Positions 15,725-23,018 of a stretch of DNA of 42,602 bases are shown here, piece after piece; position 1 is the first letter of the stretch; each line of letters opens with the position of its first letter. The stretch comes from Aquincolibacterium sp964606385 (GTDB lineage: Bacteria; Omnitrophota; Omnitrophia; Omnitrophales; Aquincolibacteriaceae): NCBI GenBank assembly GCA_964606385.1, contig CAZSFZ010000021.1, positions 1 through 42,602 on the forward strand, written 5' to 3'. The translations under genes were made by a program, and so were the position numbers. Below the pieces are notes generated by a model. It was not told where the DNA came from. It saw only the letters and a list, made by a program, of their open reading frames with translations, and made no database searches.

Positions 15725-16125
15725 GAGATCAGGAAACTAAAAACCGCTTTATCGAACTTCGCGCACAGGGTTATAGCTTTCAGAGAATCTCGGAAGAACT
15801 CCAGGTCAGCAAGCCAACCCTTATCGACTGGTCTAAGGAGTTCCAACTTGAAGTTAAAAATGCTCGCGCTATTGAAATGGAGGCTTTGCAGGAGAAATGC
15901 CTGGCACTAAAGGAGCATCAGATAAGGCTTTTTGGCGAGATCCTTCAAAAAGTCAAAGTCGAATTGGATAAGCGGGACTTTTCTTTGCTAAACACCGGGC
16001 AATTGATCGATGCGATGCTAAAACTCAGTAAAGTCCTTCGAGATGAATCAATCATAACAGTATTCACGAGAGAGGAAGAGTTCCATGAGATTAATCTCAA
16101 GGAGCGAAATACATGGGCTCCGTAA
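15721..16125 (+). CDS. HTH protein (terminase small subunit-like N-terminus)
   Basis: This 134-residue protein opens with a clear helix-turn-helix: RFIELRAQGYSFQRISEEL, then QVSKPTLIDWSKEF. Long helices follow (EMEALQEKCLALKEHQIRLFGEIL, FSLLNTGQLIDAMLKLSKVL). The plan resembles small terminase-like or resolvase-type DNA-binding proteins that are common in integrative elements. No large terminase is present, so packaging is unlikely. The ATG overlaps the previous stop by 4 bp. It is probably a regulator or partition-like protein of the element. Confidence 0.6.
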   Translation: MRDQETKNRFIELRAQGYSFQRISEELQVSKPTLIDWSKEFQLEVKNARAIEMEALQEKCLALKEHQIRLFGEILQKVKVELDKRDFSLLNTGQLIDAMLKLSKVLRDESIITVFTREEEFHEINLKERNTWAP

Positions 16126-16243
16126 AACCAAAACATTACCCTTTCTTTACCGTTGGGGCGTGTGTTTGCGCCCGGAGCTTTTCACCTTGCAAGGAAGTTT
16201 TTCGTTATTGTTCCACATCAACAAACCAAAAGGAGGCGTGTTT

Positions 16244-16612
16244 ATGAGTGGTGGGATTAAAGAATGGGTAAAAGAAACCATAAGCAAAACTTTGTTGGGA
16301 CTTCGCATGACCTGGCACATTAAGCCGGAAAGCATGCGCGTTCTTTCAGAGCACCAGGATGCGATCAAGAAGCTCAGACATGATGTAGGTTGGATGACTG
16401 CCTGGCTTCAGGAACACTCTGCCCGTTGGGAGGAGGAAATTGTGGCTTGCCCCGAACCCGAAGGGTATCTAGGGACAATAGAGCTCGTCCACAGTCTTGT
16501 GAGTATTGCGGTCTGCCATCAGGGGGTTGGAGTGGATACGTATGAATTGGAAAGAGCGTACAGAGCGGTCGAGGGCGAGGTTCGGGAAAACAAAAAGGCT
16601 CAAGAGCTATGA
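16244..16612 (+). CDS. Hypothetical element protein
   Basis: I do not recognise this 122-residue, mostly helical protein (MSGGIKEWVKETISKTLLG ... SVEVD-like tail ending ENKKAQEL). The start at 16,244 is chosen because AGGAGG sits 7 nt upstream; an in-frame ATG far upstream overlaps the previous gene and lacks such a site. A central segment reads RHDVGWMTAWLQEHSARWEEE. No membrane segment or DNA-binding motif is obvious. Confidence 0.5.
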   Translation: MSGGIKEWVKETISKTLLGLRMTWHIKPESMRVLSEHQDAIKKLRHDVGWMTAWLQEHSARWEEEIVACPEPEGYLGTIELVHSLVSIAVCHQGVGVDTYELERAYRAVEGEVRENKKAQEL

Positions 16613-16640
16613 AACTAGCAGGAGCTAACACGGGAGCAGT

Positions 16641-16865
16641 ATGAGCTATGGCGCTAGTTTTTTGAAAATGAAGGAGGCTGGTGCTCACATTGGGCAGAGT
16701 TATCGCTGGATGCAGCGAAATTACCCCTCCCTGCTCCGGCATGGGGTTGTGGTCTTCCGGGTCCCTAAAGACTCGCCTAAGGGCCATCTGGTATTTGAAA
16801 AAGGCAGTCTGGATCAATATATGAAATCGTGCCAAATCTCGGCTGATTTTACGACCGTTGAGTAG
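16641..16865 (+). CDS. Small winged-helix/excisionase-like protein
   Basis: This 74-residue protein has a helical start (SFLKMKEAGAHIGQSYRWMQRN), then VVFRVPKDSPKGHLVFEKGSLDQYMKSC. The last part resembles the strand-turn-helix end of MerR/Xis-type excisionases, where a wing is followed by a helix that begins SxDQYM. It lies upstream of the integrase in the same direction, as excisionases often do. The first helix-turn-helix is not canonical, so the assignment is tentative. Confidence 0.45.
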   Translation: MSYGASFLKMKEAGAHIGQSYRWMQRNYPSLLRHGVVVFRVPKDSPKGHLVFEKGSLDQYMKSCQISADFTTVE

Positions 16866-16953
16866 ACTACCCAAGGGTCGGGATTTCGCGCAAAGGCAGC
16901 AAGTGAAGGAGCGTTAAAGGGTTATGCGATTATTCAGCGAAGCAGGACTTGGA

Positions 16954-16975
16954 GTGACAATACTCGGTGACAATA
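16954..16975 (+). repeat. Paired GTGACAATA repeats upstream of the integrase
   Basis: GTGACAATA occurs at 16,954-16,962 and 16,967-16,975, 13 bp apart, just beyond the 3' end of the RHH gene. It is the internal copy of the pairs found near attL and attR. Confidence 0.55.
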
Positions 16976-16988
16976 AAACTGAGGGAAA

Positions 16989-17135
16989 TCAGTCTTTTTT
17001 TGTCCAGCCAATGGCTTTAGCCAGGACTAGTTGGACAAAGTTGGACAGGGATCGGTGCTCTTCTTTCGCCTTAGCCTCAAGTCGTTTCTTGAAGTCGTCG
17101 GAAACCTTAAAGGATAAGGTCTTATCTTTTTTCAT
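16989..17135 (-). CDS. 48-residue ribbon-helix-helix protein
   Basis: This short minus-strand gene reads MKKDKTLSFKVSDDFKKRLE, then AKAKEEHRSLSNFVQLVLAKAI. The pattern of a short strand (KTLSFKVS), a helix, a turn (HRSLSN) and a second helix is the CopG/Arc ribbon-helix-helix fold, which binds DNA as a dimer. TATAAT lies about 10 bp upstream of the ATG on the minus strand. It is divergent from the integrase and beside the GTGACAATA repeats, so it may control integrase expression or excision. No partner toxin is seen. Confidence 0.7.
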   Translation of the reverse strand: MKKDKTLSFKVSDDFKKRLEAKAKEEHRSLSNFVQLVLAKAIGWTKKD

Positions 17136-17258
17136 GGCTTGATTATATCCAGGATATCAATAAGCGAAAGAGAGAAATAGTAGGTAAAAGTAAGAATATT
17201 CTTGATTTCTCTGGCGGTGAGGGTAAGATGGTAAGCAAAGGTAAGTAAATGAGGATAC

Positions 17259-18305
17259 ATGGCAAGCATCTATAAACGCAAGCGGATCTGGTATATCGCC
17301 TACATGGAGACCGGGAAACAGGTTCATAAGAGCCTGAAAACCGCAGATGAGAAGCTCGCCAGGTTTCTCAAGAAGGAATTTGAGGTCAAGCTACGCCGGA
17401 ACGAAGTTAAGACCGAAAAACGTATTTCAGTCGAGGTTTTTTGCAAGGAATACCTCGCGGATGTGACTTACCGCAAGAAATCCACAAATACAGCCGACTA
17501 TTGCCGGGTTAAGGAGTTTTTGAGCCTCCACGGCAAGAAAACGATTAATAGTATCAATCATGATGATGTTCGTCTCTTCCTCCACCGTTTCGAGGATAAA
17601 TCTCCCAAGACTTATAATGAGGCCATCGGGATCATCAAACGCTTCTTTCGGCCTGCGATGGAGCGAGGGTATATCTTGAAGAACCCCGCAGACGGCTTCC
17701 GACGAAAGAAGGTCCCCCAAACACTGCCTCATTTTTTGACCGACGAGGAATACATGGTTATGGAAAAACTTTCAATAGTCGAGGGAATCTTCCCCATGGT
17801 TGTTACTGCCCGCTACACGGGTATGCGCCTTGCTGAATTGCGCCACTTGGAATGGCAGGACTTTGATTGGGAAAGGAAACTCGTTCGGGTTTTAAATAAG
17901 CCAAAATACGGACATACTGTGAAGAACTACCAGGTTCGAGTTGTTCCGATATCCGAAGAACTGAGAGACAAGCTATTGCCCTATATCCAGAAAGAAGGGA
18001 TATGCTTCCCAGGTCCATCGGGAGGTCCCTACAATCATGAAGGACCGCGGCGCTTTATACGGCGGGTCATAGAACAATCAAAGCTGCGCGAAGGTAAGAA
18101 ACGCATGGGATGGCACGAATTTCGGCATACTTTCGCCTCCCGTCTCGCCCAGCAAGGTATCTCTCTCTACAAGATTTGCAAATGGCTCGGCCATTCCGAC
18201 ATCAAAGTGACCCAAATCTACGCCCACTTCGCGCCAGTTTATGATAACGACATTGAGAAGCTGACCATCGTTCCAACCGAAACCCTTGCGTTGACCAAGG
18301 TCTAA
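17259..18305 (+). CDS. Tyrosine-type site-specific recombinase (integrase)
   Basis: The protein has 348 residues, starting after GAGG. An N-terminal arm-binding region is followed by a SAM-like core-binding domain (about 55-150). The catalytic domain carries R190 (ARYTGMRLAELRHLEW), H286-E-F-R289, H312 (KWLGHSDIKVTQ) and the nucleophile Y321 (IYAHFA). It would catalyse recombination between the tRNA-fMet gene and the element's att site. Unlike many tRNA integrases it is not next to an att site: about 4.4 kb of genes separates it from attR. All catalytic residues are intact, so the element may still be able to excise. Confidence 0.95.
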   Translation: MASIYKRKRIWYIAYMETGKQVHKSLKTADEKLARFLKKEFEVKLRRNEVKTEKRISVEVFCKEYLADVTYRKKSTNTADYCRVKEFLSLHGKKTINSINHDDVRLFLHRFEDKSPKTYNEAIGIIKRFFRPAMERGYILKNPADGFRRKKVPQTLPHFLTDEEYMVMEKLSIVEGIFPMVVTARYTGMRLAELRHLEWQDFDWERKLVRVLNKPKYGHTVKNYQVRVVPISEELRDKLLPYIQKEGICFPGPSGGPYNHEGPRRFIRRVIEQSKLREGKKRMGWHEFRHTFASRLAQQGISLYKICKWLGHSDIKVTQIYAHFAPVYDNDIEKLTIVPTETLALTKV

Positions 18306-18317
18306 TCCCTTTTCCTG

Positions 18318-18452
18318 GAAGAACTTCTGACCGTAAAAGAACTCGCGGCAAAACTAAAAGTCTCGCCGTAGACCATAAGGGCGTGGTGTAGCAAAAAGTT
18401 CGTGCCATATTTCAAGCTCCGCGACATAGAGCATCTGATTAGGCGACTGATA
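18318..18452 (+). pseudogene. Decayed excisionase-type HTH gene
   Basis: Just after the integrase, one frame reads LLTVKELAAKLKVSP, a TAG stop at 18,369-18,371, then TIRAWCSKKFVPYFKLRDIEHLIRRL. Together this is the HTH_17/MerR-like excisionase fold, but it lacks the usual GRSVRF wing segment and has no start codon in a good position. I read it as a remnant, probably of the element's original excisionase. Confidence 0.6.
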
Positions 18453-18483
18453 CTCTCTTATGATATCCTATATCGTGCTATTT

Positions 18484-19008
18484 ATGAATTTGCCCAAAGA
18501 CTTAAACCCCAGCACTACGGAAACGATGCGGCTGTCAGATGGCCGTGAAATTCTTATCCCCAAAACAACTCCTGTATTAAATTCCTGGGATGGAAAGGAA
18601 TTGTCGGACACCTATGGTGGGAAAGCCGTACTCGAGTATGAAGGGGGGCCACTTTTTGCGGAACTTGTCATTTTAAAAACCCTTTTCCATGACGGGTGGT
18701 CTGGAGTTTGGGTGGACAACTATCGAAGAAAATTCTGGACTGGGATGCCGGGAACTGAAGCGCCCGTAATGCTTCCTACTGATAAGTTGGCCGTTCTTGA
18801 TAGTATCCGAGGCAAAAATAGATCCATGAGCGGATGCTGGGATGTTTTCGCATGGAAAGAAGGCAAGGTTTTGTTTGCCGAATCCAAGCGGGATGGAAAA
18901 GACCATATAAGGACATCACAAATAAAATGGCTTGAGAGCGCACTGGCGATAGGTTTGTCGTCTGCCAATTTTTTACTAGTTGAATGGTCCTTAAGATTAA
19001 CTCATTAG
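18484..19008 (+). CDS. VRR-NUC-like PD-(D/E)XK nuclease
   Basis: This 174-residue protein shows the hallmarks of the VRR-NUC nuclease family in its C-terminal half: GCWDVFAWKEGKVLFAESKR (D, then E-x-K) followed by the Q of SQIKWLESAL. VRR-NUC domains cleave DNA, often at branched structures, and occur in phages and mobile elements. The N-terminal half (GKAVLEYEGGPLFAELVILK, DGWSGVWVDNYRRKFWTG) is unassigned. No strong ribosome site marks the start; an ATG at 18,460 would add eight hydrophobic residues. The gene lies between the integrase and the lexA-like gene. Confidence 0.6.
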   Translation: MNLPKDLNPSTTETMRLSDGREILIPKTTPVLNSWDGKELSDTYGGKAVLEYEGGPLFAELVILKTLFHDGWSGVWVDNYRRKFWTGMPGTEAPVMLPTDKLAVLDSIRGKNRSMSGCWDVFAWKEGKVLFAESKRDGKDHIRTSQIKWLESALAIGLSSANFLLVEWSLRLTH

Positions 19009-19098
19009 TGCTACAAAAATGCCACAATCACCAATAAGCCCGCTAAATTTCCTCTAGGGAGCATGCCCACTTAGTTTGTGTGCGGTATACATAAGTAG

Positions 19099-19127
19099 TT
19101 GTAAGCGGACGAAAGTCCGTTTATAAT
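19099..19127 (+). promoter_or_regulatory. Self-regulated promoter of the lexA-like gene, probably leaderless
   Basis: TTGTAA (19,099-19,104) and TATAAT (19,122-19,127) are exactly 17 bp apart. A perfect inverted repeat, CGGAC-GAAA-GTCCG (19,106-19,119), fills the spacer and is the likely operator. The ATG begins only 7 nt after the -10 box, so the transcript probably begins at or next to the start codon. Confidence 0.7.
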
Positions 19128-19133
19128 TATGGT

Positions 19134-19721
19134 ATGCCAAAACGCATTGATTTCCCGGAGGTTGTCTCCAAGCTTAAAAACTTTTATGCCAGCCGTAAGC
19201 GCCTGCCCAGCTTCTCCGAACTTCAATCTCTTCTCGGATACAGCTCCAAAGGAGGCGTCTCGCTTCTAATTACACACCTCTTAAAGCGTGGCATCCTGAA
19301 GCGCGACTCGAAAGGCAAGTTTGTGCCGACATCGGCCCTTGAGGGGGGTATCAAGCTTCTGGGTACGGTTCAGGCAGGGTTTCCATCACCCGCGGAAGAA
19401 GAATTGGTAGATACCCTCTCACTCGATGAATTTCTCATTAAAAACCCGCAAGCTAGTTATCTCGTGAAGGTAAGTGGTGACTCCATGATCGATGCGGGCA
19501 TCATGCAGGGTGATCTCGTGATTGCAGAGCGTGGTCGGCAGCCTCGGCATGGGGACATCGTTATCGCCCAGGTTGATGGAGAATGGACCATGAAGTACTA
19601 CGAAAAGCATGGCGCGAAGGTGCGCCTTCGGGCTGCAAACAAGAAATATCCCCCAATCGAACCTGAAGCGGAACTTGTGGTCGGTGGTGTGGTGGTGGCC
19701 AATGTCCGCAAATACAAATAG
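19134..19721 (+). CDS. LexA/UmuD-like self-cleaving repressor (S24 family)
   Basis: This 195-residue protein pairs an N-terminal winged helix (RIDFPEVVSKLKNFYASRKR, LPSFSELQSLLGYSSKGGVS) with a C-terminal S24 domain. The cleavage site is A81-G82 (VQAGFPSP); the catalytic pair is S117 (SGDSMIDAG) and K154 (WTMKYY). Such proteins bind operators until RecA filaments trigger self-cleavage. The cleaved C-terminal part may also act like UmuD'. It overlaps the polymerase gene by 20 bp, so it probably controls a two-gene SOS cassette through the operator in its own promoter. Whether it also answers to the host LexA network is unknown. Confidence 0.9.
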   Translation: MPKRIDFPEVVSKLKNFYASRKRLPSFSELQSLLGYSSKGGVSLLITHLLKRGILKRDSKGKFVPTSALEGGIKLLGTVQAGFPSPAEEELVDTLSLDEFLIKNPQASYLVKVSGDSMIDAGIMQGDLVIAERGRQPRHGDIVIAQVDGEWTMKYYEKHGAKVRLRAANKKYPPIEPEAELVVGGVVVANVRKYK

Positions 19722-21024
19722 GCCTCTTTCGATCAGTTCCTTTCCGAAGCCGATCATTCATATCGATTGCGATGCCTTTTTCACTTCTGTTGAGCAAGCC
19801 CTTAATCCTGAACTGAAAGGTAAGCCGGTAGTTACGGGAAAAGAGCGTGGGATCGTCGCATGCGCCAGTTACGAGGCGAAAAAGCTGGGTGTGAAGCGCC
19901 CTATGAGACTTTGGGAGGCAAAAAAGCTCCTTCCGAACCTGATCTGTTTGCCGAGTGATTACGAGACCTACAGCCTTTACTCCACGCGTATGTTCGAGAT
20001 CATGCGCCGCTTTACTCCCACCGTCGAAGAATACTCCATCGATGAAGCCTTTGCGGAGCTTTCGGGGCTTAGGCGACTACACCACGGCGGATACGATGAG
20101 ATTGCCTGGAAGATTAAGCAAGCGATTCAGACGGAATTAGGTCTCACTGTCTCCGTGGGATTAAGCGCGTCAAAAACGCTAGCGAAGATTGCGGGGAAAG
20201 AGAAGAAACCGGACGGGTTTTTTGTACTGCGTGCTCGAGAGTTGCATCTCTATCTTCCCAAGGTGCCGCTGGAGCGTGTCTGCGGGTTCGGACCGAACAC
20301 GGTCGCACTACTTCAAAAACAAGGGATACGGAATGTCTGGGATTATGTGAATCGGCCTGAGGCGTGGGCTCAGAGACTTCTCGGAAAGATCGGTGTGGAG
20401 CTTTGGCATGAACTACGCGGTGAAGCGGTGTATCCCGTCACGACTGCGGTTAAGGACGATTACGCTTCGATCAGCAAGACGAAGACTTTCACCCCGTCCT
20501 CATCGGAAAAGGATTTTGTGAAAGCTCAGCTTGTTCGCAATCTTGAATCAGCTTTTATCAAGATTCGTCGGCACAAGCTCCGGGCCAGAGTGATGACCGT
20601 TTTCCTCAGGAATCAGGACTTCCGGTCTTTGGGCGTTGAAGCGGGATTGGATCGCAGTACGTCCTCGATTCTTGATGCTGTGGGTTTGGCGGGAGAATTA
20701 TTTGAAAGCATCTTTTGTCCGGGAACGCTCTATCGCTCGACTGGCGTGGTGCTTTCTAAGCTAGAGGCGGACCGCACCATGCAGTATTCGCTTTTTGATG
20801 ATGCCCCGAAGATAGAATCGATGAAACGGATCGACAAGGTCATGGATGACATAAATGAGCATTACGGGAAACACGCCCTGCAGTTGGGGACATCGCTATG
20901 GCTCGGGAAACACCGTCAGCATATTGCCGGCCGGGGTGATCTTCCCGAGCGCAAGATGCGGCTCTTGCGAGGCGAAACCTATCGTCAACGTCTGGCTATC
21001 CCCGTCTGGAATGTTCGCGTGTAG
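19702..21024 (+). CDS. Y-family translesion DNA polymerase (DinB/UmuC type)
   Basis: The protein has 440 residues from the ATG at 19,702. The palm motifs are present: IIHIDCDAFFTSVEQ, YSIDEAFAELSG (catalytic D-E) and SVGLSASKTLAKIAGKEKKPDG, followed by a thumb with a helix-hairpin-helix (VCGFGPNTVALLQKQGI) and a little-finger domain. It would copy past DNA lesions with low fidelity. The motifs read like DinB, but the coupling to a LexA/UmuD-like gene resembles umuDC, so I leave the symbol open. Longer in-frame starts lie inside the preceding gene and add non-family sequence. No beta-clamp tail is assigned with confidence. Confidence 0.92.
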   Translation: MSANTNRPLSISSFPKPIIHIDCDAFFTSVEQALNPELKGKPVVTGKERGIVACASYEAKKLGVKRPMRLWEAKKLLPNLICLPSDYETYSLYSTRMFEIMRRFTPTVEEYSIDEAFAELSGLRRLHHGGYDEIAWKIKQAIQTELGLTVSVGLSASKTLAKIAGKEKKPDGFFVLRARELHLYLPKVPLERVCGFGPNTVALLQKQGIRNVWDYVNRPEAWAQRLLGKIGVELWHELRGEAVYPVTTAVKDDYASISKTKTFTPSSSEKDFVKAQLVRNLESAFIKIRRHKLRARVMTVFLRNQDFRSLGVEAGLDRSTSSILDAVGLAGELFESIFCPGTLYRSTGVVLSKLEADRTMQYSLFDDAPKIESMKRIDKVMDDINEHYGKHALQLGTSLWLGKHRQHIAGRGDLPERKMRLLRGETYRQRLAIPVWNVRV

Positions 21025-21076
21025 GCCTATGTTCTGTCCGCGCATTACCTTGTAGATAGATCAAAGCTGATATAAA

Positions 21077-21184
21077 ATGTCGAAAATTGCAGAGCGTGTT
21101 ATGGCAGCATGGGTCCAATTGTTGGGCTCTACTCCACAAAGATGCGCGTATTGCGACTGTTCAAATAGGATGTCACAATTGTAA
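21077..21184 (+). CDS. Possible 35-residue Cys-rich peptide
   Basis: A frame of 36 codons (MSKIAERVMAAWVQLLGSTP, then QRCAYCDCSNRMSQL) ends in TAA directly followed by the ATG of the AAA ATPase gene (TAAATG). The exact abutment and the C-x2-C-x-C motif favour a real leader peptide or small zinc protein. Against it, no ribosome site is visible and a TATAAA lies directly before the ATG. Confidence 0.3.
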   Translation: MSKIAERVMAAWVQLLGSTPQRCAYCDCSNRMSQL

Positions 21185-22462
21185 ATGTCCACACCTTCAT
21201 CTGCCCTTCGCTATAATCCATTTCGACCTAACACTATTGTTACGACAGGAATTTTTTCGGGAAGAGTGGAGGAACTTTTTACGCTTGAAAAAATTCTCTT
21301 CCAAACAAAAAATGGGAACCCCCAACATTTTTTGATTCAAGGTGAACGAGGCATTGGCAAGTCTTCCCTTCTTTTTTACCTCCAGTGTATTGCTAAAGGA
21401 GAGATACCCTCTCTGAACGGAGAAAACTTTAAATTCATAACCGTGCCCATCGAACTCGACCCTTCCAATAGCTACTATGACCTGGTCCAACGTGTATGGA
21501 ATGAATTTCGACGTGCTCTTTCTGACCATCATAGGACGAAGGAGATTATTAAAACCGGGTGGGATTTTTTAAAACGCTTCGAGGTAATGGGCGTTAAATA
21601 TAATTCAGAAGCTGTCAAGAAAGAACCCCACGAGTTACTCGATGAACTCACTTTTATGATTGATAGCGCTCTTTCCGAATTGGGCAATAATGTCGATGGG
21701 GCTCTCATACTGATCGACGAGGCCGACAAGCCTCCCGCAGAGGCAAATGTCGGTCTATTTTCCAAGCTTTTTACTGAGCGCCTCGCGAAGAGAGGATGTA
21801 ATAGGGTATCTGTCGGTTTGGCCGGAATAACCGGGATTTTAGAAAAATTGAAGGCTAGCCACGAATCTTCGCCACGAGTTTTTGAAATTATGAATTTGGA
21901 TCCCTTATCGATTCCCGAAAGATTGGACGTTGTGCAGAAAGCTCTTGAAGATGCCCATCAGAAGAACGGATTCCCAACAAATATAACTCCTGAGGCGCAA
22001 AAATGGGTTTGCGTTTTTTCGGAAGGATACCCTCATTTCATCCAACAGATGGGTTATTCTTCTTTCGATTCAGACAGTGATAATAATATTACTGAAGACG
22101 ATGTCATGGCAGGTGCTTTTAAGGAGAACGGTGCTTTTCAGCAGCTGGGACATAAATACTTTCATGATCTCTATTTTGATCAGATTGGATCGGATGAATA
22201 TCGTCAAGTTCTGCGGGCCATGTCGGAACATCTCGATGGCTGGGTGGCAAAGGCTGAAATCCGGAAGGTAACAAGGCTCAAAGAAACGACCCTTGGCAAT
22301 GCACTGGCGGCTCTGAGGGCTCGGCGGATTATTATTACAAAGCCTGGCGCAGCGGGAATTTACAGATTACCAACCAGATCATTTGCTGTGTGGATTAGAG
22401 CGTATACGGGAGGACGAGAAAGTCTTGGGCAAGGGCAGCAGCCTCCCAATCAACAACAGTAG
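21185..22462 (+). CDS. AAA+ (ORC/STAND-like) ATP-binding protein
   Basis: The protein has 425 residues. Walker A is GERGIGKSS (53-61), Walker B is ALILIDEAD (about 172-180), and a sensor-like GLAGI follows in the same domain. C-terminal winged-helix repeats come next (EIRKVTRLKETTLGNALAALRARRIIITKPG). The plan is that of ORC/Cdc6-like or MalT/STAND-like ATPases that act as switches or DNA-remodelling factors; in mobile elements such proteins are often standalone. It is the last gene of the element before attR. A role in defence or in element maintenance cannot be decided. The tail is Gln-rich (QGQQPPNQQQ). Confidence 0.7.
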   Translation: MSTPSSALRYNPFRPNTIVTTGIFSGRVEELFTLEKILFQTKNGNPQHFLIQGERGIGKSSLLFYLQCIAKGEIPSLNGENFKFITVPIELDPSNSYYDLVQRVWNEFRRALSDHHRTKEIIKTGWDFLKRFEVMGVKYNSEAVKKEPHELLDELTFMIDSALSELGNNVDGALILIDEADKPPAEANVGLFSKLFTERLAKRGCNRVSVGLAGITGILEKLKASHESSPRVFEIMNLDPLSIPERLDVVQKALEDAHQKNGFPTNITPEAQKWVCVFSEGYPHFIQQMGYSSFDSDSDNNITEDDVMAGAFKENGAFQQLGHKYFHDLYFDQIGSDEYRQVLRAMSEHLDGWVAKAEIRKVTRLKETTLGNALAALRARRIIITKPGAAGIYRLPTRSFAVWIRAYTGGRESLGQGQQPPNQQQ

Positions 22463-22673
22463 GCACAACTCTCGGCACGCATTAGCGATGGGTAAGATGG
22501 AAGCTGGGGTAGCTCAAAAGTGACAATAAAAAGTGACAATACTTTTGATGGATAATGATGGTTAAAGATGGCCAAACTTGGTCAATCGATTTTTTTAAAA
22601 AACACGTTTAACCCTTTGATTTTGGATAACTTCGAACAATGTTGGTCAACTTCGGCAAAACTTCCCGGCACCA
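22463..22673. other. Right end of the element, non-coding
   Basis: This stretch of about 210 bp between the AAA ATPase gene and attR has no gene. It carries the third GTGACAATA pair (22,520-22,541) and GGCCAAACTTGG near 22,570. It is AT-rich, as expected of an att arm region. Confidence 0.6.
22520..22541 (+). repeat. Paired GTGACAATA repeats near attR
   Basis: GTGACAATA occurs at 22,520-22,528 and 22,533-22,541, followed by CTTTTG exactly as near attL. The right pair is about 130 bp from attR, the left about 70 bp from attL. Confidence 0.6.
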
Positions 22674-22718
<45 letters not shown>

Positions 22719-23018
22719 ATTCATGAAGCAAAAGCCCGCCAGAGAAATCTGGCGGGCTTTTTTTATATGAATTGGTACTACATCGGCGAGGCTTGAGGTT
22801 GGCCTCGTCCGATGGTTGTACCATTCCCCATACTCATGAATTGGGAGCTTCCGCGGTGCGGTGCTGACCCTAAGCACCGACAGCGGGGTACTTGATCATT
22901 AGGATCAAGTGCCGCTACCGAAGCGTAAGGCGCCAAATCCTGCCCTGAGCGGCTTGTGGTGAGCGTAGTCGAACCACAGTCTATGGGGGCTATCAGCTGT
23001 AGCCTGAGAGCGGCGGGA
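22719..23018. other. Non-coding region with nested inverted repeats
   Basis: CCAATTCATGA (22,716-22,726, beginning in the tRNA CCA) and TCATGAATTGG (22,834-22,844) are a perfect 11-bp inverted pair. They enclose the terminator at 22,732 and a long imperfect hairpin (22,769-22,792 with 22,802-22,826). Beyond them are CGGTGCT/AGCACCG (about 22,859-22,881), ACTTGATC/GGATCAAGT (about 22,890-22,911) and a CCCTGAGC...GTCGAACC repeat related to one near 24,270. I see no gene. Confidence 0.6.
22732..22764 (+). terminator. Native terminator of tRNA-fMet, displaced by the element
   Basis: AAGCCCGCCAGA (22,732-22,743) and TCTGGCGGGCTT (22,748-22,759) form a perfect 12-bp stem around GAAA, followed by a run of T. 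Before integration it stood directly behind the tRNA. Confidence 0.85.

Noticed and set aside
15721..16125. Phage terminase small subunit, hence a prophage.
   Set aside because: Only the HTH start is similar; there is no large terminase, portal, capsid or tail gene in the element.
19609..21024. A 471-residue polymerase starting inside the lexA-like gene.
   Set aside because: The extra 31 residues do not belong to the family; the ATG at 19,702 gives a normal N-terminus.
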